Assembly: GCA_004369085.1 (NCBI GenBank)
Contig: ML210226.1
Span: forward strand, 21,431-85,430
Direction of reading: 5' to 3'
Length of the DNA: 64,000 nucleotides
Source of the DNA: Coprinopsis marcescibilis
Lineage: Eukaryota > Basidiomycota > Agaricomycetes > Agaricales > Psathyrellaceae
Shown one piece after another: positions 32,662-44,900 of this stretch. The notes under the pieces were generated by a model. It ran no database searches. It was not told where the DNA came from and saw nothing but the letters and a program-made list of their open reading frames with translations. Each line of letters opens with the position of its first letter. Positions within the stretch are counted from its first letter, which is position 1. A program made the translations under genes and the position numbers.

Positions 32662-33707
32662 AAGTGTCCCTTAAACCTTGTGCTTAGTTCGCTAGGTGTG
32701 GCAGTATGTATCTTCACAAGAGCTGCGTTGACAAGTTTATCTGACAAGTTTCCTCTCTAGGCTCAAGCATGAACTAGGAGGGACATATTCCACGATCTCG
32801 TAAGAATGGTGGCAGACCAGATCATTGTTCTGGTGGAAATGACTCTCCGTTCTTGGCCTGTAAATAAAGTATTTGAATGTTGCACAATTGAAAGATCGTT
32901 CGATTGATAGAGTGTGTGGATCAGCTCACAGAATTAAAGTATAAATCCGAGTATAATGCTCATGAGTGTCCAGGGAAGTTGGCGCACAAGTCACGACCAC
33001 ACTATATGTGACTCGGATTTGTCGTGACCTTTGCAGCTTTTACCTATATCATGGAACACCACTTCGTCAATTATCTACATCACCGTCTGATTTGTTCTGA
33101 GCTCTTCAATGGGAACATTCCGCCGTGACAATGCGGGTGGAAGAAGATGATGACGGTCCTGACTAGTTGACTCGGTGAAAGGTTATGCGATATCCTTAAA
33201 TCCAAACCGGGGCAAATAAGCCATCATACTCAATTCTAACTTCGAAACACCGTCGTTACTACAGTAGCGGTTGGCGTCACTAGCTTGAAGCGGCACTTAC
33301 TGGCAGTGCAGTGACGTTCAGGGCCTGGTGACGCGTTGACGCGTTGACGCGCCATTACTCTTTGCCTGCACCACTTCTGTTCCTAAAGAAAGATTACTTA
33401 CACGAGTTATTATTGTTACTCCTATGTATACGTTCTAGCATATGCTTCAGCCGCAAAAGGTTACAGTCACCACTTGGCACTGGCACCGACTCCATTGGCC
33501 ATGAAGGCCGTCGCCTTCTTTGATTGTCTCCTTGATGCCCGGCTCGAATGGTTCCAAGGACACGCCGTAGATCGTCCAGCCCGTGCGAAGACCAAAGGAG
33601 GTTGCTACAAAAGCTCTGCTGCTTTTCTTGCTGCGGATTATATCTTATCCCCCCCCCCCTTCCGCATATTCGTGTCTTGGTCTTCATAGCATTCTAAAGG
33701 ACCAGTG
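32662..33707. other. Intergenic, no gene seen
   Basis: About 1 kb before membrane-protein gene B. Contains an MCB-like cluster and a run of nine or more C near 33651-33659. Confidence 0.5.
33331..33352. promoter_or_regulatory. Tandem ACGCGT (MCB-like) cluster
   Basis: Three 8-bp units (ACGCGTTG) give two ACGCGT cores plus ACGCGC, about 360 bp upstream of membrane-protein gene B. ACGCGT is the MluI cell-cycle box bound by MBF-type factors in yeasts. Function here is not shown. Confidence 0.4.
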
Positions 33708-35503
33708 ATGCCTTCCTACCTTGCAGTTGTTGAAGATTCGGCGCCCTTTTTGACATATACAGGTACATGGAGGGCTGGACATTCCTTCCGTGACGACAAC
33801 ACTACTCGGTAATGTTGTTAACTTATACCTGGAATATGCTTATTTATGAGGCCGATTCTGTTAGGTTTTCAGACAGCAGCTACGCTGAATCAACTGTCAC
33901 GGGCTCCGCGATGTCTTTCGAGTTCTATGGGAATTATGCCGCAGTTCACGGAGCAAGGCGGCCGAATCATGGGTTTTTCGAAGGCTTAGTCGATGGGCAG
34001 ATCATTGTTCGTGAAAACGCGTTTCTACCGGGCCCAGAGCGACAGTTTCAAACCGTTCTGTTCTCTGCCAACGTCTCCAAGGGATTTCATACAATTGAGA
34101 TCAGGAATGCAGAAGATAAGGTCAGGGACGTTGATTTTGTAAGTCTCTTCCCTCATAGTCTTCCACTGTAGTAGATATGTGACGGACAATCTATCAGGTT
34201 TCTTGGCAGGCTAGCGTTGGAGGAGATGATGAACCGCTGATCGTGAACATGATTCAAGACTCGCATCCGGGCTTTTTTTACGAGCCTGCAGGCGCGTGGA
34301 CGACACAGTTCCCACAAGTGCAGACATTTTCAGGAGGGTCTGGGCAGTACGTTGATCGATCGACTATCCGTACTCAACATGTGTTAAAGGTACTAATTGG
34401 CGTTCTAGTGGTACTGCTCAAGTTGAGGCCGCCGTCAGCCTGACGTTCAATGTATGTCTATGGTGCTACTCCTGCTCATAACCTGTGCACTCATGAAGAA
34501 TGCTATAGGGTTAATAAATCAATCTGTCAACTTTCCGCGCTGTCGACCTGACGGAGTTGACGAATTACAGGTGACGCAGTGGCTATCTATGGCCCTTCTG
34601 GTCCCAATTGTGCCCAACTGTATCAAGTGCAAGTCGACAACAGACCGGTAAAGACCTTTACAGCGCTCAGAGACGAGTTTCGCTCCAAACAGTTGATGTA
34701 TTATGGCGCAAACCTTGGTCGCGGAAACCACCTACTCAAAATCACCTTGGAAGCGTCTTCACAACCGAATCAGTTCCTCGCGATCGACTATGCAGAAATC
34801 TACAGCACGCCTTCACTCGGGGCCAGGTTCGTAGACTCATTGGGAAATGGCATTCCAGCGATTAACCCTTTCTGATGATGTATTCTTTGCAGCTATACTG
34901 CTTCAGGAGCTCTGGTTGCGGCTACATCAACAAGGTATGTAAATATAGAACATTTCTGACGACAAAGTTTGTTTCCGTCGCAACTGACGCTTCCGCCATC
35001 CAAGCCCCCAAATCGGCCTTTTAGTAGGGCTTATCATCACCGCAATTCTCTCAGCATTGGCCTTGTCAACTCTGGGCTATCTGTTCTATTTATACAAAGT
35101 TGGTCGAATTCAAAGTCGCCCCTCGAGGAAGATGGACATCGATTCGGAGTTCAATGTCCCCATGGAACCCAATCCGCACATGACAGCGTATATTGTACCG
35201 CCGTCGCAAGATGCACATTCCCTAGCAGGGGCCAGCGGATCTCAACAACATGTCACATCACTCTACGGCATTCCTGCTGGAGCTGCACCCCCTACTGCAT
35301 CTATCTACAGCTTCCCAACAACCGCAGTGAGTTCAAACATCCATATCCGGCTTAATCGGATGGCTTATACATACCCGCAGCCCTCCGTGCAGCCCGTCGC
35401 TCAAAGATTGCCGACGACGGGTAAAGCGGGGCTAGCCGCTTCAGCGCACACGCGAGCCCAAGAAGAGGAGGCTCCCCCACCAGCTTACCCGTCAGGAATA
35501 TGA
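33708..35503 (+). CDS. Single-pass membrane protein B, two jelly-roll-like ectodomains, PPxY tail
   Basis: Second paralogue, starting MPSYLAVVEDSAPFLTYTG. Exon order and phases follow gene A: an intron after the NTTR codons (phase 2), then after DVDF, after SGGSGQ, after SLTFN, after SLGA and before the membrane segment. Ectodomain 1 has FEFYGNYAAVHGARRPNHG; ectodomain 2 has GDAVAIYGPSGPNCAQLY and LMYYGANLGRGNHLLK. The membrane segment is IGLLVGLIITAILSALALST, followed by a tail of about 120 aa ending APPPAYPSGI, again PPxY. Sequons at Asn31 and Asn103 are conserved. A possible intron with matching splice signals (donor after TTA, acceptor CCCGCAG) lies in the tail and is in frame either way. 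Function unknown; probably a surface receptor or adhesin. Confidence 0.82.
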
Positions 35504-36882
35504 TACTGAACCACTTGGGTGAGATCAGAGCAGAATTAAGGCTGACATACCTACTATTTCGGACCTTTTGACTTGGGTTTTGTTTCTACTTGCCGCTGGA
35601 TCGTCAAATCACTCGTTTTCTGCGCTCGCAACTTGATACGAATGATTCTCTGCTCGTCTATTCTCGAAAGCTTCCCAAGGCGGCGGCGCTATGGGATTCG
35701 GGAAACCATCGCAGTATTTGAGCAACACGGCAAGTGTTTATATCTTTGCTGATGTATTATTGCTTTCATAGTTTCACTTATAGTATGTAGTTTCCCACAT
35801 TTCATTCTTTGGCAGATGGAGATTGTGGCACCCAGAAGCTGATACCTGCTCTAGTACATTTCGAGATCAAAAACCCATTTGATCGAAATTGGGCGCCTAA
35901 AGTGAGACGGATTTTCCTTTAAACGTCATACAACAAGGATATATTGACATCTACCGGTGCTGGGCTATCATTTTGCTTATGTGCGGAGAGGCTACGAGCG
36001 CTCGCTCATGTCAGTGTGGGACATGTTTCTCCCTTCAGTCACCAGTGTGCTTTAAATGTAAACCCTCATGGCGCATCGAGCATATCTGATCCAAGCACTG
36101 ATGTAGCCCTAATTCTTCCAGCAACAATCAGCTTGGCAGAATAACGCAATCAGATGGACACCGGGATCGCCGCTGTGGGCTCTGATGTTCTGTGCCCTTG
36201 TATCTCGAAAGGTTTATTCATAGGTAAACATGTACAAGGGCAGCTCAGTCGTATTCAACTTGTGTTCAGCTATTCAGTAGTGATGTATTGACTACAGGGG
36301 TGGCGGTATGATATGACGAACATTACATCTGGCTTTGTGCTTCAAGAAATCATTGGGAGCTCTGTATTAGCGGAAGCAATAGGGAACAGTAGGGCTCTCT
36401 CCGGCGCCGCGTCACCTCGCGGACTTTCGAGTCTGTGCCGTTCTTCTCCCCGTGAAGCTTGCGCAACTGTAACGTAAGGCAGAGCACTCAGCAAGCACTT
36501 TGTCCAGCTCTAGTACTCTCAATTTCATTTCGATACAAGATATTTCCCCCTTTCTCACCTTGAACTTAAAGACAACCGCGAAAAGGAGTACAACTGCTCT
36601 TGTCTTCCGATCTGATTGTCGACTGTATATGCCGTCATTTAATGGCATGACAGGCCGTTTCCACGGGATGATCCAAGATCATCCCATATTCGAACTTTTC
36701 CGAATTGAATCGCTGCAAAAATTCCCCGACATAGCCAACATGCCCACACTCACAGAGTCAACACGAAGATGCAACTGATCTGGTAACATGCCGCACCTGA
36801 CACACAGCAGTACTCCCTTCCGCCATCGCCACTCGCTGTCTCTTTCTCTTGAATTTCACTCCAAACCTCTTAACGCAGAGTA
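35504..36882. other. Intergenic, no gene seen
   Basis: About 1.4 kb between membrane-protein genes B and C. Short frames only; no family motif, RNA gene or repeat recognised. Confidence 0.5.
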
Positions 36883-38757
36883 ATGCCAAGCTACCTCGCT
36901 TCCTATGAGGATACCGCTCCTTTTTTCACTTTCAATGGCCCCTGGAGGGACGCTAATTCAATGACGGACCAGAACGTCACATTGTAAGTATGCGGTCCTA
37001 TTATCACGTTTTATGAATAGACTTCATATACCCTATCCCTGACCGTTTGTTATTCTACACCAGATTCTCTGAGAACGGGTACAGAGTAACCAACAACACC
37101 GGCGCAAGCTTCTCATTCGACTTCTATGGAACATATGTTGCGATACATGGCGCACGACGACCGGCGCATGGGCGATATCAAGTAACAGTTGACGGACAAG
37201 CATTTCCACCGCAGAGCGCCCTCGCACCAGCAGAAGCCAGAGAGTATCAAGTAGCCCTGTTTGAGACCAACCTCTCCAAAGCGTTTCACACTGTCGAGTT
37301 GACGAATATAGAGGACCGTTTTCGAGATGTCGACTTTGTACGTCTTTTCGAGGTCTTCGGAGCAAGCCTATTTGGCCAAGTGTTTCGACTAACAGGTATT
37401 TGCTAGGTATCTTGGGAAGCAAGCGTAGGAGGGGACGACGAACCGCTCATTGTAAACACAATTCAAGATACCCACCCAGCATTTACATACGATCCGCCAG
37501 AGCAATGGACGACGCAGCCTCCGCGGTTTACTCTGTTTTCGGGATCGTCGGGACAGTAAGTCCTTGAACTTGCCTTTATGTCTATTTCGCCATTCTAAAT
37601 TCGCGCTCAACTGAAGTGGGACAAATTTCATAGGAGGAAGCGCTACGTTAATGTTCAGTGTAAGTCCCCAACCTTTCCTCCAGATACTTGTTCTCAATCA
37701 CCGCTTAGGGTACAATTCTTTTCCACTGAGTAGAGGCCTTACTGCGATCGCTGACAATGGAGTTCCTCAGGAGACGCCATTGCACTATTCGGACCGTCTG
37801 GGCCCAACTGCGCCAATGTCTACAACGTGCAAGTGGATGACGGTCCAACCCGAAGCTTCGCTGCCGAACGATCCCAGTTCAGGGCACGACAACTTATGTT
37901 TTACCGCGGAAATCTGGGACCTGGGCAACACGTCGTAAGGGTGTCGCACGAAGCCTCACAACGGGCTGATCAGTTTCTTGCAATCGATTACGCCGAGGTC
38001 TACACAACGCCTTCACTAGGTGGCAGGTCGGTGCTTGGTGCATTGATTGCGAAAGATGATCTCGTCTTCTGATACTTTGTTCCCTTCAGCTACCCTGTGT
38101 TGGATGCTCAGCCTATAGTTTCAGTCATCGGCGGTAACACAATCACCATTCAGAACACAGCCTTTGTTCCTGTATCGACTGGAAGCACCACCGCTCCGAT
38201 TGCGAGAAGGTACGGCATAACATTTCTGTACGTTAGAGAGCTGCCCTCACCTCAGATGCTAGTGCAAGCGCTCCAGTCGGCCTCATAGTCGGACTCGCTT
38301 TAACATCAACAGTGGCGCTACTGGCGCTTCTCGCCTTTGCATTCATCTTTCGCTTGTACAGAAGACAACGCCCATCTAGCAGCAGCTTGCCCTTCCGAAA
38401 AGGCACCAACATCCAGCCAGAACCGATGGAACGCTACGAGATGGAGCTGAATCCCCGCGTGGCGCCCTACTTTATCAATTCTAACAGTAGTGGCTCTGCT
38501 CCCCGATCCCCAAGCGGACGATACCAGCCATATTCTGATGCATCAAGCGTAAGTCTGACATTGCTCTCCAACGCAGTACCTTTACGAGATTGATTTTATC
38601 TTCACAGTCGTCTGGGACTCGTGTTGATTCCATCGGTGCACATCCTCCAGCAGCACTAGCTCTGGTAGGGAAGCTTAGACCGGCGTCCACTCAGCCCAAC
38701 CGGGCTCTAGAGCCAGACGCACCACCCCCAGCCTACGCTTCGTCAACATACTCATAA
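36883..38757 (+). CDS. Single-pass membrane protein C, two jelly-roll-like ectodomains, PPxY tail
   Basis: Third paralogue, starting MPSYLASYEDTAPFFTFNG. Ectodomain 1 has FDFYGTYVAIHGARRPAHG; ectodomain 2 has GDAIALFGPSGPNCANVYNV and LMFYRGNLGPGQHVV. The juxtamembrane exon is longer than in A and B and Ser/Thr-rich (VSTGSTTAPIARS). The membrane segment (VGLIVGLALTSTVALLALLA) precedes a basic stop-transfer (RLYRRQRP) and a tail ending APPPAYASSTYS, so the PPxY motif is kept. Asn31 and Asn103 sequons are conserved. As in A and B no signal peptide is visible. Function unknown. All three are on the plus strand, interspersed with the proline-rich genes. Confidence 0.82.
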
Positions 38758-39476
38758 CGTCCACATACTTAGATTGCCGGCCCATCTTAGGGCTAGGCCT
38801 TCTTATGTCTTTATTCACGATCACACTTGCATTGGGCCCATGTATCCTGTAGACTATTCGATGCCTTGTAACTACCATACCATGTAATTGATATATACTT
38901 TGCTGACAACGGATAAGCCTATGAGCAGCAAAGCTAGCAAAGGCCAAGTACAGGAGAGTGTTGACTACTATGAGATCAGGTAGGGGCCTTATGGTAGTAG
39001 ATATTCGCCAGTAGCTCAAAGCAACGGCTCCGAATTCTCCCTCCTCCCGATCATCTTTGCGGACCAGTGCAGTTTGGAGGTCTGATTCAAGTACATGCAT
39101 CCCAACAGCATTGATGCAACCGATAAGCGCAGCAAAGCAGAAACGATTACCATATATATGTCCTAAACCTTGAGGCCTGAGGCATCATTGAGGATCAGTT
39201 TTTGTATCTTGATTCTGACCGAAACTAGCGATACGATAGACAGATGGTTGAAACCAACAGCAGTTGATTGAACCCTATGCTGAACTGGATCAAGGTCAAA
39301 AAGCAATGGGTCGACGAGCGCCATAGAAAGTGACGAAAGTGTCAAATCAGCAACGCCAATCTTCGACCCATCAAGCCACATATACATAGGGGCCATTCTT
39401 CTAAAATTGCAACCTCAAAGCAATACATTATTCGCCTAAAACTGGGATAGACGAACGCAGAAACCTCAAGCGGTTT
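38758..39476. other. Intergenic between convergent genes
   Basis: About 720 bases between membrane-protein gene C and the S28 peptidase, both 3' ends. Nothing else recognised. Confidence 0.5.
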
Positions 39477-41728
39477 TCAAGAGCTATTCGGTTTTTCCCA
39501 ATCCTTCAGCCATTCCCGGACAAACGCGATCATTTCGGAATGGACTCTCCGTATTTCTGCAGGCTCATTGAAGAGGTTCGTGTAACCCCACTCATCCCAA
39601 TGGTGAACTCCACCTAGGATAAGCCAACGGATATCAGTAAGACTTGATGACGATCAGCCTTTAGAGACAGTTACACACCAAGAATCAACTTGAAGGGCCT
39701 GAGAGTGGTATCGTTGCGATCTTCCGCGTAGACACTATGTGGAGTATAAGGCTTCCAAGGGTCAACTGCAGCGGAATAACAGGGTTAGTACCATCGTCCG
39801 TGCAAGGAAAAGAATTCTCCATCGATGAAGGCCAGTCGATCAGCGGCGATATCAAAGTCTCCAAGTTCGTTCACGACAGTAACGTTCGGTAGAGCAGGTA
39901 CTCTAAAGTGCTCGCCGGCAGGGAACGCTTGCTTGCAAATCTTGGATTCGTATCCAAGATCTATCAACCTGGAAATAATGCTAGCTTCCTTCTGGTCGGG
40001 AGGAGCCGTCTGCAGAGGAAAACAATTAGGCCAAGACTCGTTACAAGGACGTCTACTTACAGTGAAGTAACCCCATTCTGTGCAAACCTGGAACAGCCAA
40101 AGACGCCATGTCTGATCTAGGTCCGTAGTCCGGTACTGAGAGTCGTTGAAGGTACCAAAGCACTGAAAGCGCTTCTAAGTATCTGACGTCAGTGGAAGCC
40201 GAGGGTTGCGCTCACTTCTTCAATTGAATTTTTGCACTTGGAAACAACGTGCTAAATGGCGTTGAATGAGTATGTTGCCAAAAGGAGTGGGAAGGCGACA
40301 TACCTTCTTAATCCAGCGTCCATAGTTCACGACCGCAATGTCCACTGCGAGGCCCTCTTCGATCGTAACCAGTCTCCTCTCATGGCCAAATGGGAGAGCA
40401 TCGATATCCTGGGCGGTGAATCGCCCGAACGGTGCCGCGAGAGATTTGCAGAAACCGTCGAAGGTCGTACTCCCAAATTCGGGGTCCCAGCATTTATCTT
40501 GCCATGAACCAAGAGGTGTCTAAAAGCGAAATGAGTGGGAGGGGATGAAATGGATTGCAACTGTGGGCCTGACCTCCAGCACAGACACGAAATCCTGATC
40601 ATGCTCCAGGCTACCGAGACCGAACAACGCTTTCAGCTGTCGTTTAAAGATTCCTCGTTGAAGGATCGCATCAACAGATGCGATAGTATTGACTAGATGC
40701 GATGAACACCGGGGGTCTGCTGCGTCGCGGATGATTGTCATATATTCCCAGTTCACGAGCGCGGCATGCGTAACGGCTGGGGACAAATAAGTAAAGGATA
40801 TGTAATGAACCGAAGCGGACCTACCACTGGAAGCGATGGCGCCGTAAACAATATCTGGATACAGAATCCTCATATGAGCAGCGCGGGCTCCAGCATAAGA
40901 TCCCTGATAGATAGAAGGGGTCAATATATGCGCACGAGGCGGTTCGAAGACGAAACTACGAACACCGTAGTAGATCCAAGGGGTGTTGGGAGCCGTGATA
41001 TCCTCTTGTATGCTATCAAATTGGACATTTTTCATGAAATTGGCACTGTCTGCTGCAGATTGCGCGTTGTTAAGCCATCTAAGCGCAGGTTAACCTCGTA
41101 TATGCACCAATTTTGATTCGAATGTCGTACCTGAGTGAGTCTGTGGAGAAATTCGCCACTGGGATAGATGCACCTGATCACAAAGATTAGAATATACGCG
41201 ACAAAGCGGATAAAAGGAAGCTCACCATAGTATCTGTGCTCAAGAACTACCCCAATACCACCTGTAGCCTTGGCCAGAATGTCTGCAATTCCGGTGTCGA
41301 GGAAGGGTAACCGGTCCTGAGGGAGAATATTAGCTTTTAGAAGCACATCTAGGGCAGCTGCTGACCTCTCCACTAGTCTCGCCACCGTCGATGACGATAA
41401 CAGGGGCGTTGGTGCCAGGCTTGTAGTGACGCGAGTTGACCCAGAACCTCTGGTGGAATATATGATTTGAAGATTTGTCAAAGTGGTCCAGAGGTTGCTG
41501 GAACCATTCCGGACGAAAGTCGTATGTCCTATCGTCCTGGGCCTTATATATAGGTTCCTGGGCGCCGAAGTCGGCTTCCTTCGACAGTCTGGGTCCCTGA
41601 ACATCGTCGAGTTTGTTCAAGCGCCATAGATTGACTCCCTGAGGGCCTAGCAAGTGGACTATATTGCGTTCAGCATTGACAATACCAGCGAGCAGAGGGG
41701 TAAAGTAAAGCAGTGACAGCAAGGTCAT
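39477..41728 (-). CDS. S28 serine peptidase, possibly mis-spliced at the catalytic Asp
   Basis: Secreted serine carboxypeptidase-type enzyme of MEROPS family S28 (prolyl carboxypeptidase, DPP7 and fungal prolyl endopeptidase), which cleaves after proline. ATG 41728 starts a signal peptide (MTLLSLLYFTPLLAGIVNA). Mature landmarks are FQQPLDHFD, QRFWVN, VIDGGETSGE, EHRYYG, the nucleophile in YYGGSYAGARAAHMR, GAIASSA, the Asp-bearing VDPWKPYTPHS, and GVHHWDEWG with the catalytic His. It ends EKPNSS at 39477. Many introns of 45-60 nt splice cleanly, with one exception. The intron before VDPW has a good branch site (TACTAAC) and acceptor (CTGCAG, ending 39766), but no GT donor where FIDG should end (about 39816; sequence reads GGAG/AATTC). 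Retaining it would add a stop after GRWY and remove both Asp and His. Either a rare non-canonical splice, a sequencing error or a recent pseudogene. Confidence 0.85.
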
Positions 41729-41948
41729 GGAGGAAGTCGATGAGGGTCAAACAGAACCGAGCTCGACGCCATCATGGACGTTGTCGTCGATGCGAAAGGA
41801 AGGGGCAACGGCATGTGGCTGTGTCGTCTCGGTTCCGCCATTAATCGCGGGTGTGACATTCGTGTCAGGCTTTGTCACAAGAATGACAGCGGTCTTTCGC
41901 CTACCACCACGACGAGCGGGGAGCCTGAATTTACTTGTTTTCATCTTA
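41729..41948. promoter_or_regulatory. Divergent promoter S28 peptidase / RAD4
   Basis: Only 220 bp separate two divergent start codons, so both 5' regions share this stretch. No TATA box recognised. Confidence 0.5.
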
Positions 41949-44900
41949 CATGTCGTCTGACCTTGAAGATAACATATTTGGAGCGCTTAGCGAAGATGAA
42001 GAAGACGACTGGGAAGAAGTTGAAGTTCCTGAACACCTAGAGAAACACCTCGAAATCACTATTCAAACAAAACCGACCAAGGCAGACGCCCCCAAGTTCG
42101 TCGTTAAATGATTGGAGATTGGAGACTGAAGCCGTCTGACCATCGCTTCAGAAAAAAGGGTATTTCTCATGCTGAACGGTTGCTAAGAATCGACCTGCAC
42201 AAGATGCACACCGTTGTTTTGCTTGGAAACGCGAAAGTGAGGAATGAGTGGATAAATGATGAGACACTGCAGGTATGTGTAGACTTCCTACTCAATATCT
42301 GGGCTAACCGCCAGTAGGCACGATTGCTCTCACTCACACCGCTCAAATTGCAAAACGAGTTCGCCCTGATCCACAAATCTCGAATACCTGAGCAAGCCAA
42401 GCGAGGTCGAGCTTTTGAGAACGCAATTCGGTATCTCGCGGAATGGTGGGCCCATACATTCTTCGAAGTACTACCAGAAGGCCACATTCGTAACCGAATA
42501 TTTGATGAGGTCCAATTGGGCCTCGCGGAGAACGACCTTTTGAATACTCAGCCAGACGGTTCCCTGGAACCTATCGACCAGGAAACCACGGAGGCCATCT
42601 TGGGAAGCAAGATGGAAGTCATCCGTGGACCGAAGAGTCTCATGAAGCATGCTCTCATGGGCCGTGGCTCAAGAGACTTGAGCTCCCAGCTCTTCACCTC
42701 ACTTTGCAGAGCGCTAGGAATCCCTGCACGTCTGGTCGTCAGTCTGCAAAGTGTTCCTTGGAAAGCTAGCATTGGAAGGCCGCCTGCAGGGGCTCGCGTG
42801 TCACGTAAGGACAAAGGAAAAGGGAAGGGGAAAGCTGTCGACAAAAGTGCAGACGAACAGCAAGAAGATAGGCCGGCGAGCAGCTCTTCAAGCAAAGTGG
42901 ATATTAAAGGCAAAGGGAAGGCCCCAGTATTCGAAGGATCTGGCCAGCGGTTGAATGGTGCCCCTGTACCCAAGAGCGAAAAGGCCAAAGGAAAGGAGAA
43001 GGCGAAACCTGTTATCAAGCTTCGCAAACAGCGGGACAAAGGACACAGATTAGGTGACGCCACCCCTCCGCCAACACGAAGATACGGCTCTCTCGGTATA
43101 CTCCTTATTAGTCTTGCCATTCGCATAACCAATACTAATGCACGTCTTCAGGCGCTCCTGACCCCACCAAAACTCCGCCTGTGTTCTGGACAGAAGTCTT
43201 TTCTCGGCCAGACGGCCGATGGCTACCAGTCGACCCCATACGCGCAATTGTCAACGAACGCAAGGTCTTCGATCCCACCCCTCCCACAAATGCGCCCGGG
43301 ACAGGCACGTCCTCCACTAAATCCACCTCTTCATTTCGCTTTCCCCAAACCGTCAAGATATCGAATGTTCCAAAGGGCTTTAAAGAGGAGAACAGGATGC
43401 TTTATGTGTTGGCTTTCGAAGAGGACGGATATGCCCGAGACGTAACAAGACGCTATGCTCTCGAATACAGTGCCAGAGTGGCAAAAGCACAAGGTGGAAG
43501 TGGGGCTGCTAATGCTGGCGGAGGCGCGAAGGCACGTTGGTGGGAAAAGGTTGTCAATCTGGTTCAACGACCATATCAGTTGGTGAAGAATCTCCAATTA
43601 CCCATGCATCCGCCTTTCTGAATAACCTAACTTTTGATGCAGCATCGTGACGATATGGAAGACGAAGAACTCACGGCAGCGCAAATGAGGGAAGGGATGC
43701 CCACTTCTATTGCTGGGTTCAAAGACCATCCTCTGTATGTTCTACTTTTGACGCATATATCCTATCAATGTCCTTGTATCATCATTGATTCCAAATAACA
43801 GATATGTCTTGGAACGGCATTTGAAACAAACCGAAGTGATTCATCCACCACCGCCTGATACCCCAGCGCTGGGAAAATTCCGTGGCGAGCCTGTCTATTC
43901 CCGCTCAGCAGTCGTAGCTCTGAAGACTGCAGATACCTGGATGCGGACTGAAGGGAGGATTATCAAAGCAGGGTCACAACCCCTAAAATCGATCAAAGCG
44001 CGTGCTGGGACTGTCAACCGGCAGCGGGAACTCGAGGTTTTGAGACAAGACTTACGCGAGGCCGGTCAAAGTGTGGATGTGAATGTCATGCAAGGACTGT
44101 ACTCGCACTCACAAACGGAGCTATACGTTCCTGAATCTATCAAGGATGTAGGTTGCCTTTCCGCATGTACCTGTCCTTCGGGAAGCTAAAAGCCTGTTTC
44201 GCAGGGAAAAATCCCAAAGAATTACTTTGGAAACATCGATTTATATGTTCCGAGTATGCTTCCTGAAGGGGCAGTCCATGTTCCTTGTAAGTTTCAACAG
44301 CTTCGATTATAGCTGGCCACCGAAAACCCATGCAACCAATCATGACGTTAACCTACTTAATTGCAGTCAAGGGTGTAGCCAAAATCGCGAAGAAGCTCGG
44401 ATTTGATTATGCTGAGGCTGTGGTACGTGACCTTGATTCTCATGATTCCACACGACGCGTTTCTGACTCAAGACATCTGTCTTTACGCTCATTTTCGCAC
44501 AACTCAAACCCACCGTTCGATCTCTGCGGCTTATGCACCATCAATGAAGACCCGATTCGAGTTCAAAAAACGCCGAGCTCACCCTGTCATAGAGGGGGTC
44601 GTTATTGCAGCTGAAAATGAATCTGTGCTACTCGAGGCAAGTTTAAACTACTGGTCTAAAAATAACCACCTGACCTTGTTCCCCGCACCTTCCTTTTCTC
44701 TTTCATTTCACCTAATCCGCTTTATTCACATATGCATAAATTCTCCTACACTTCACTATTCGGCTTATGATTCGTTCGGAATGGTGGCTTGGGTCCTCGT
44801 TTTATTTTGGGGCCGCGATTTTGCGTTTCATATAGGCTTATTGGGAAGCACAGAAAAAGGAAGAGGAAAGGATTAGGGCGAAGAAGGAAGAAAAGGCTTT

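Noticed and set aside
31872..32747. Long minus-strand Gly-rich open frame opposite proline-rich gene 2
   Set aside because: Mirror of the repeat; CCN-rich codons read as GGN-type codons on the other strand. The plus strand has the signal peptide and TATA box. The same reasoning applies to the minus-strand frames at 27362-28397.
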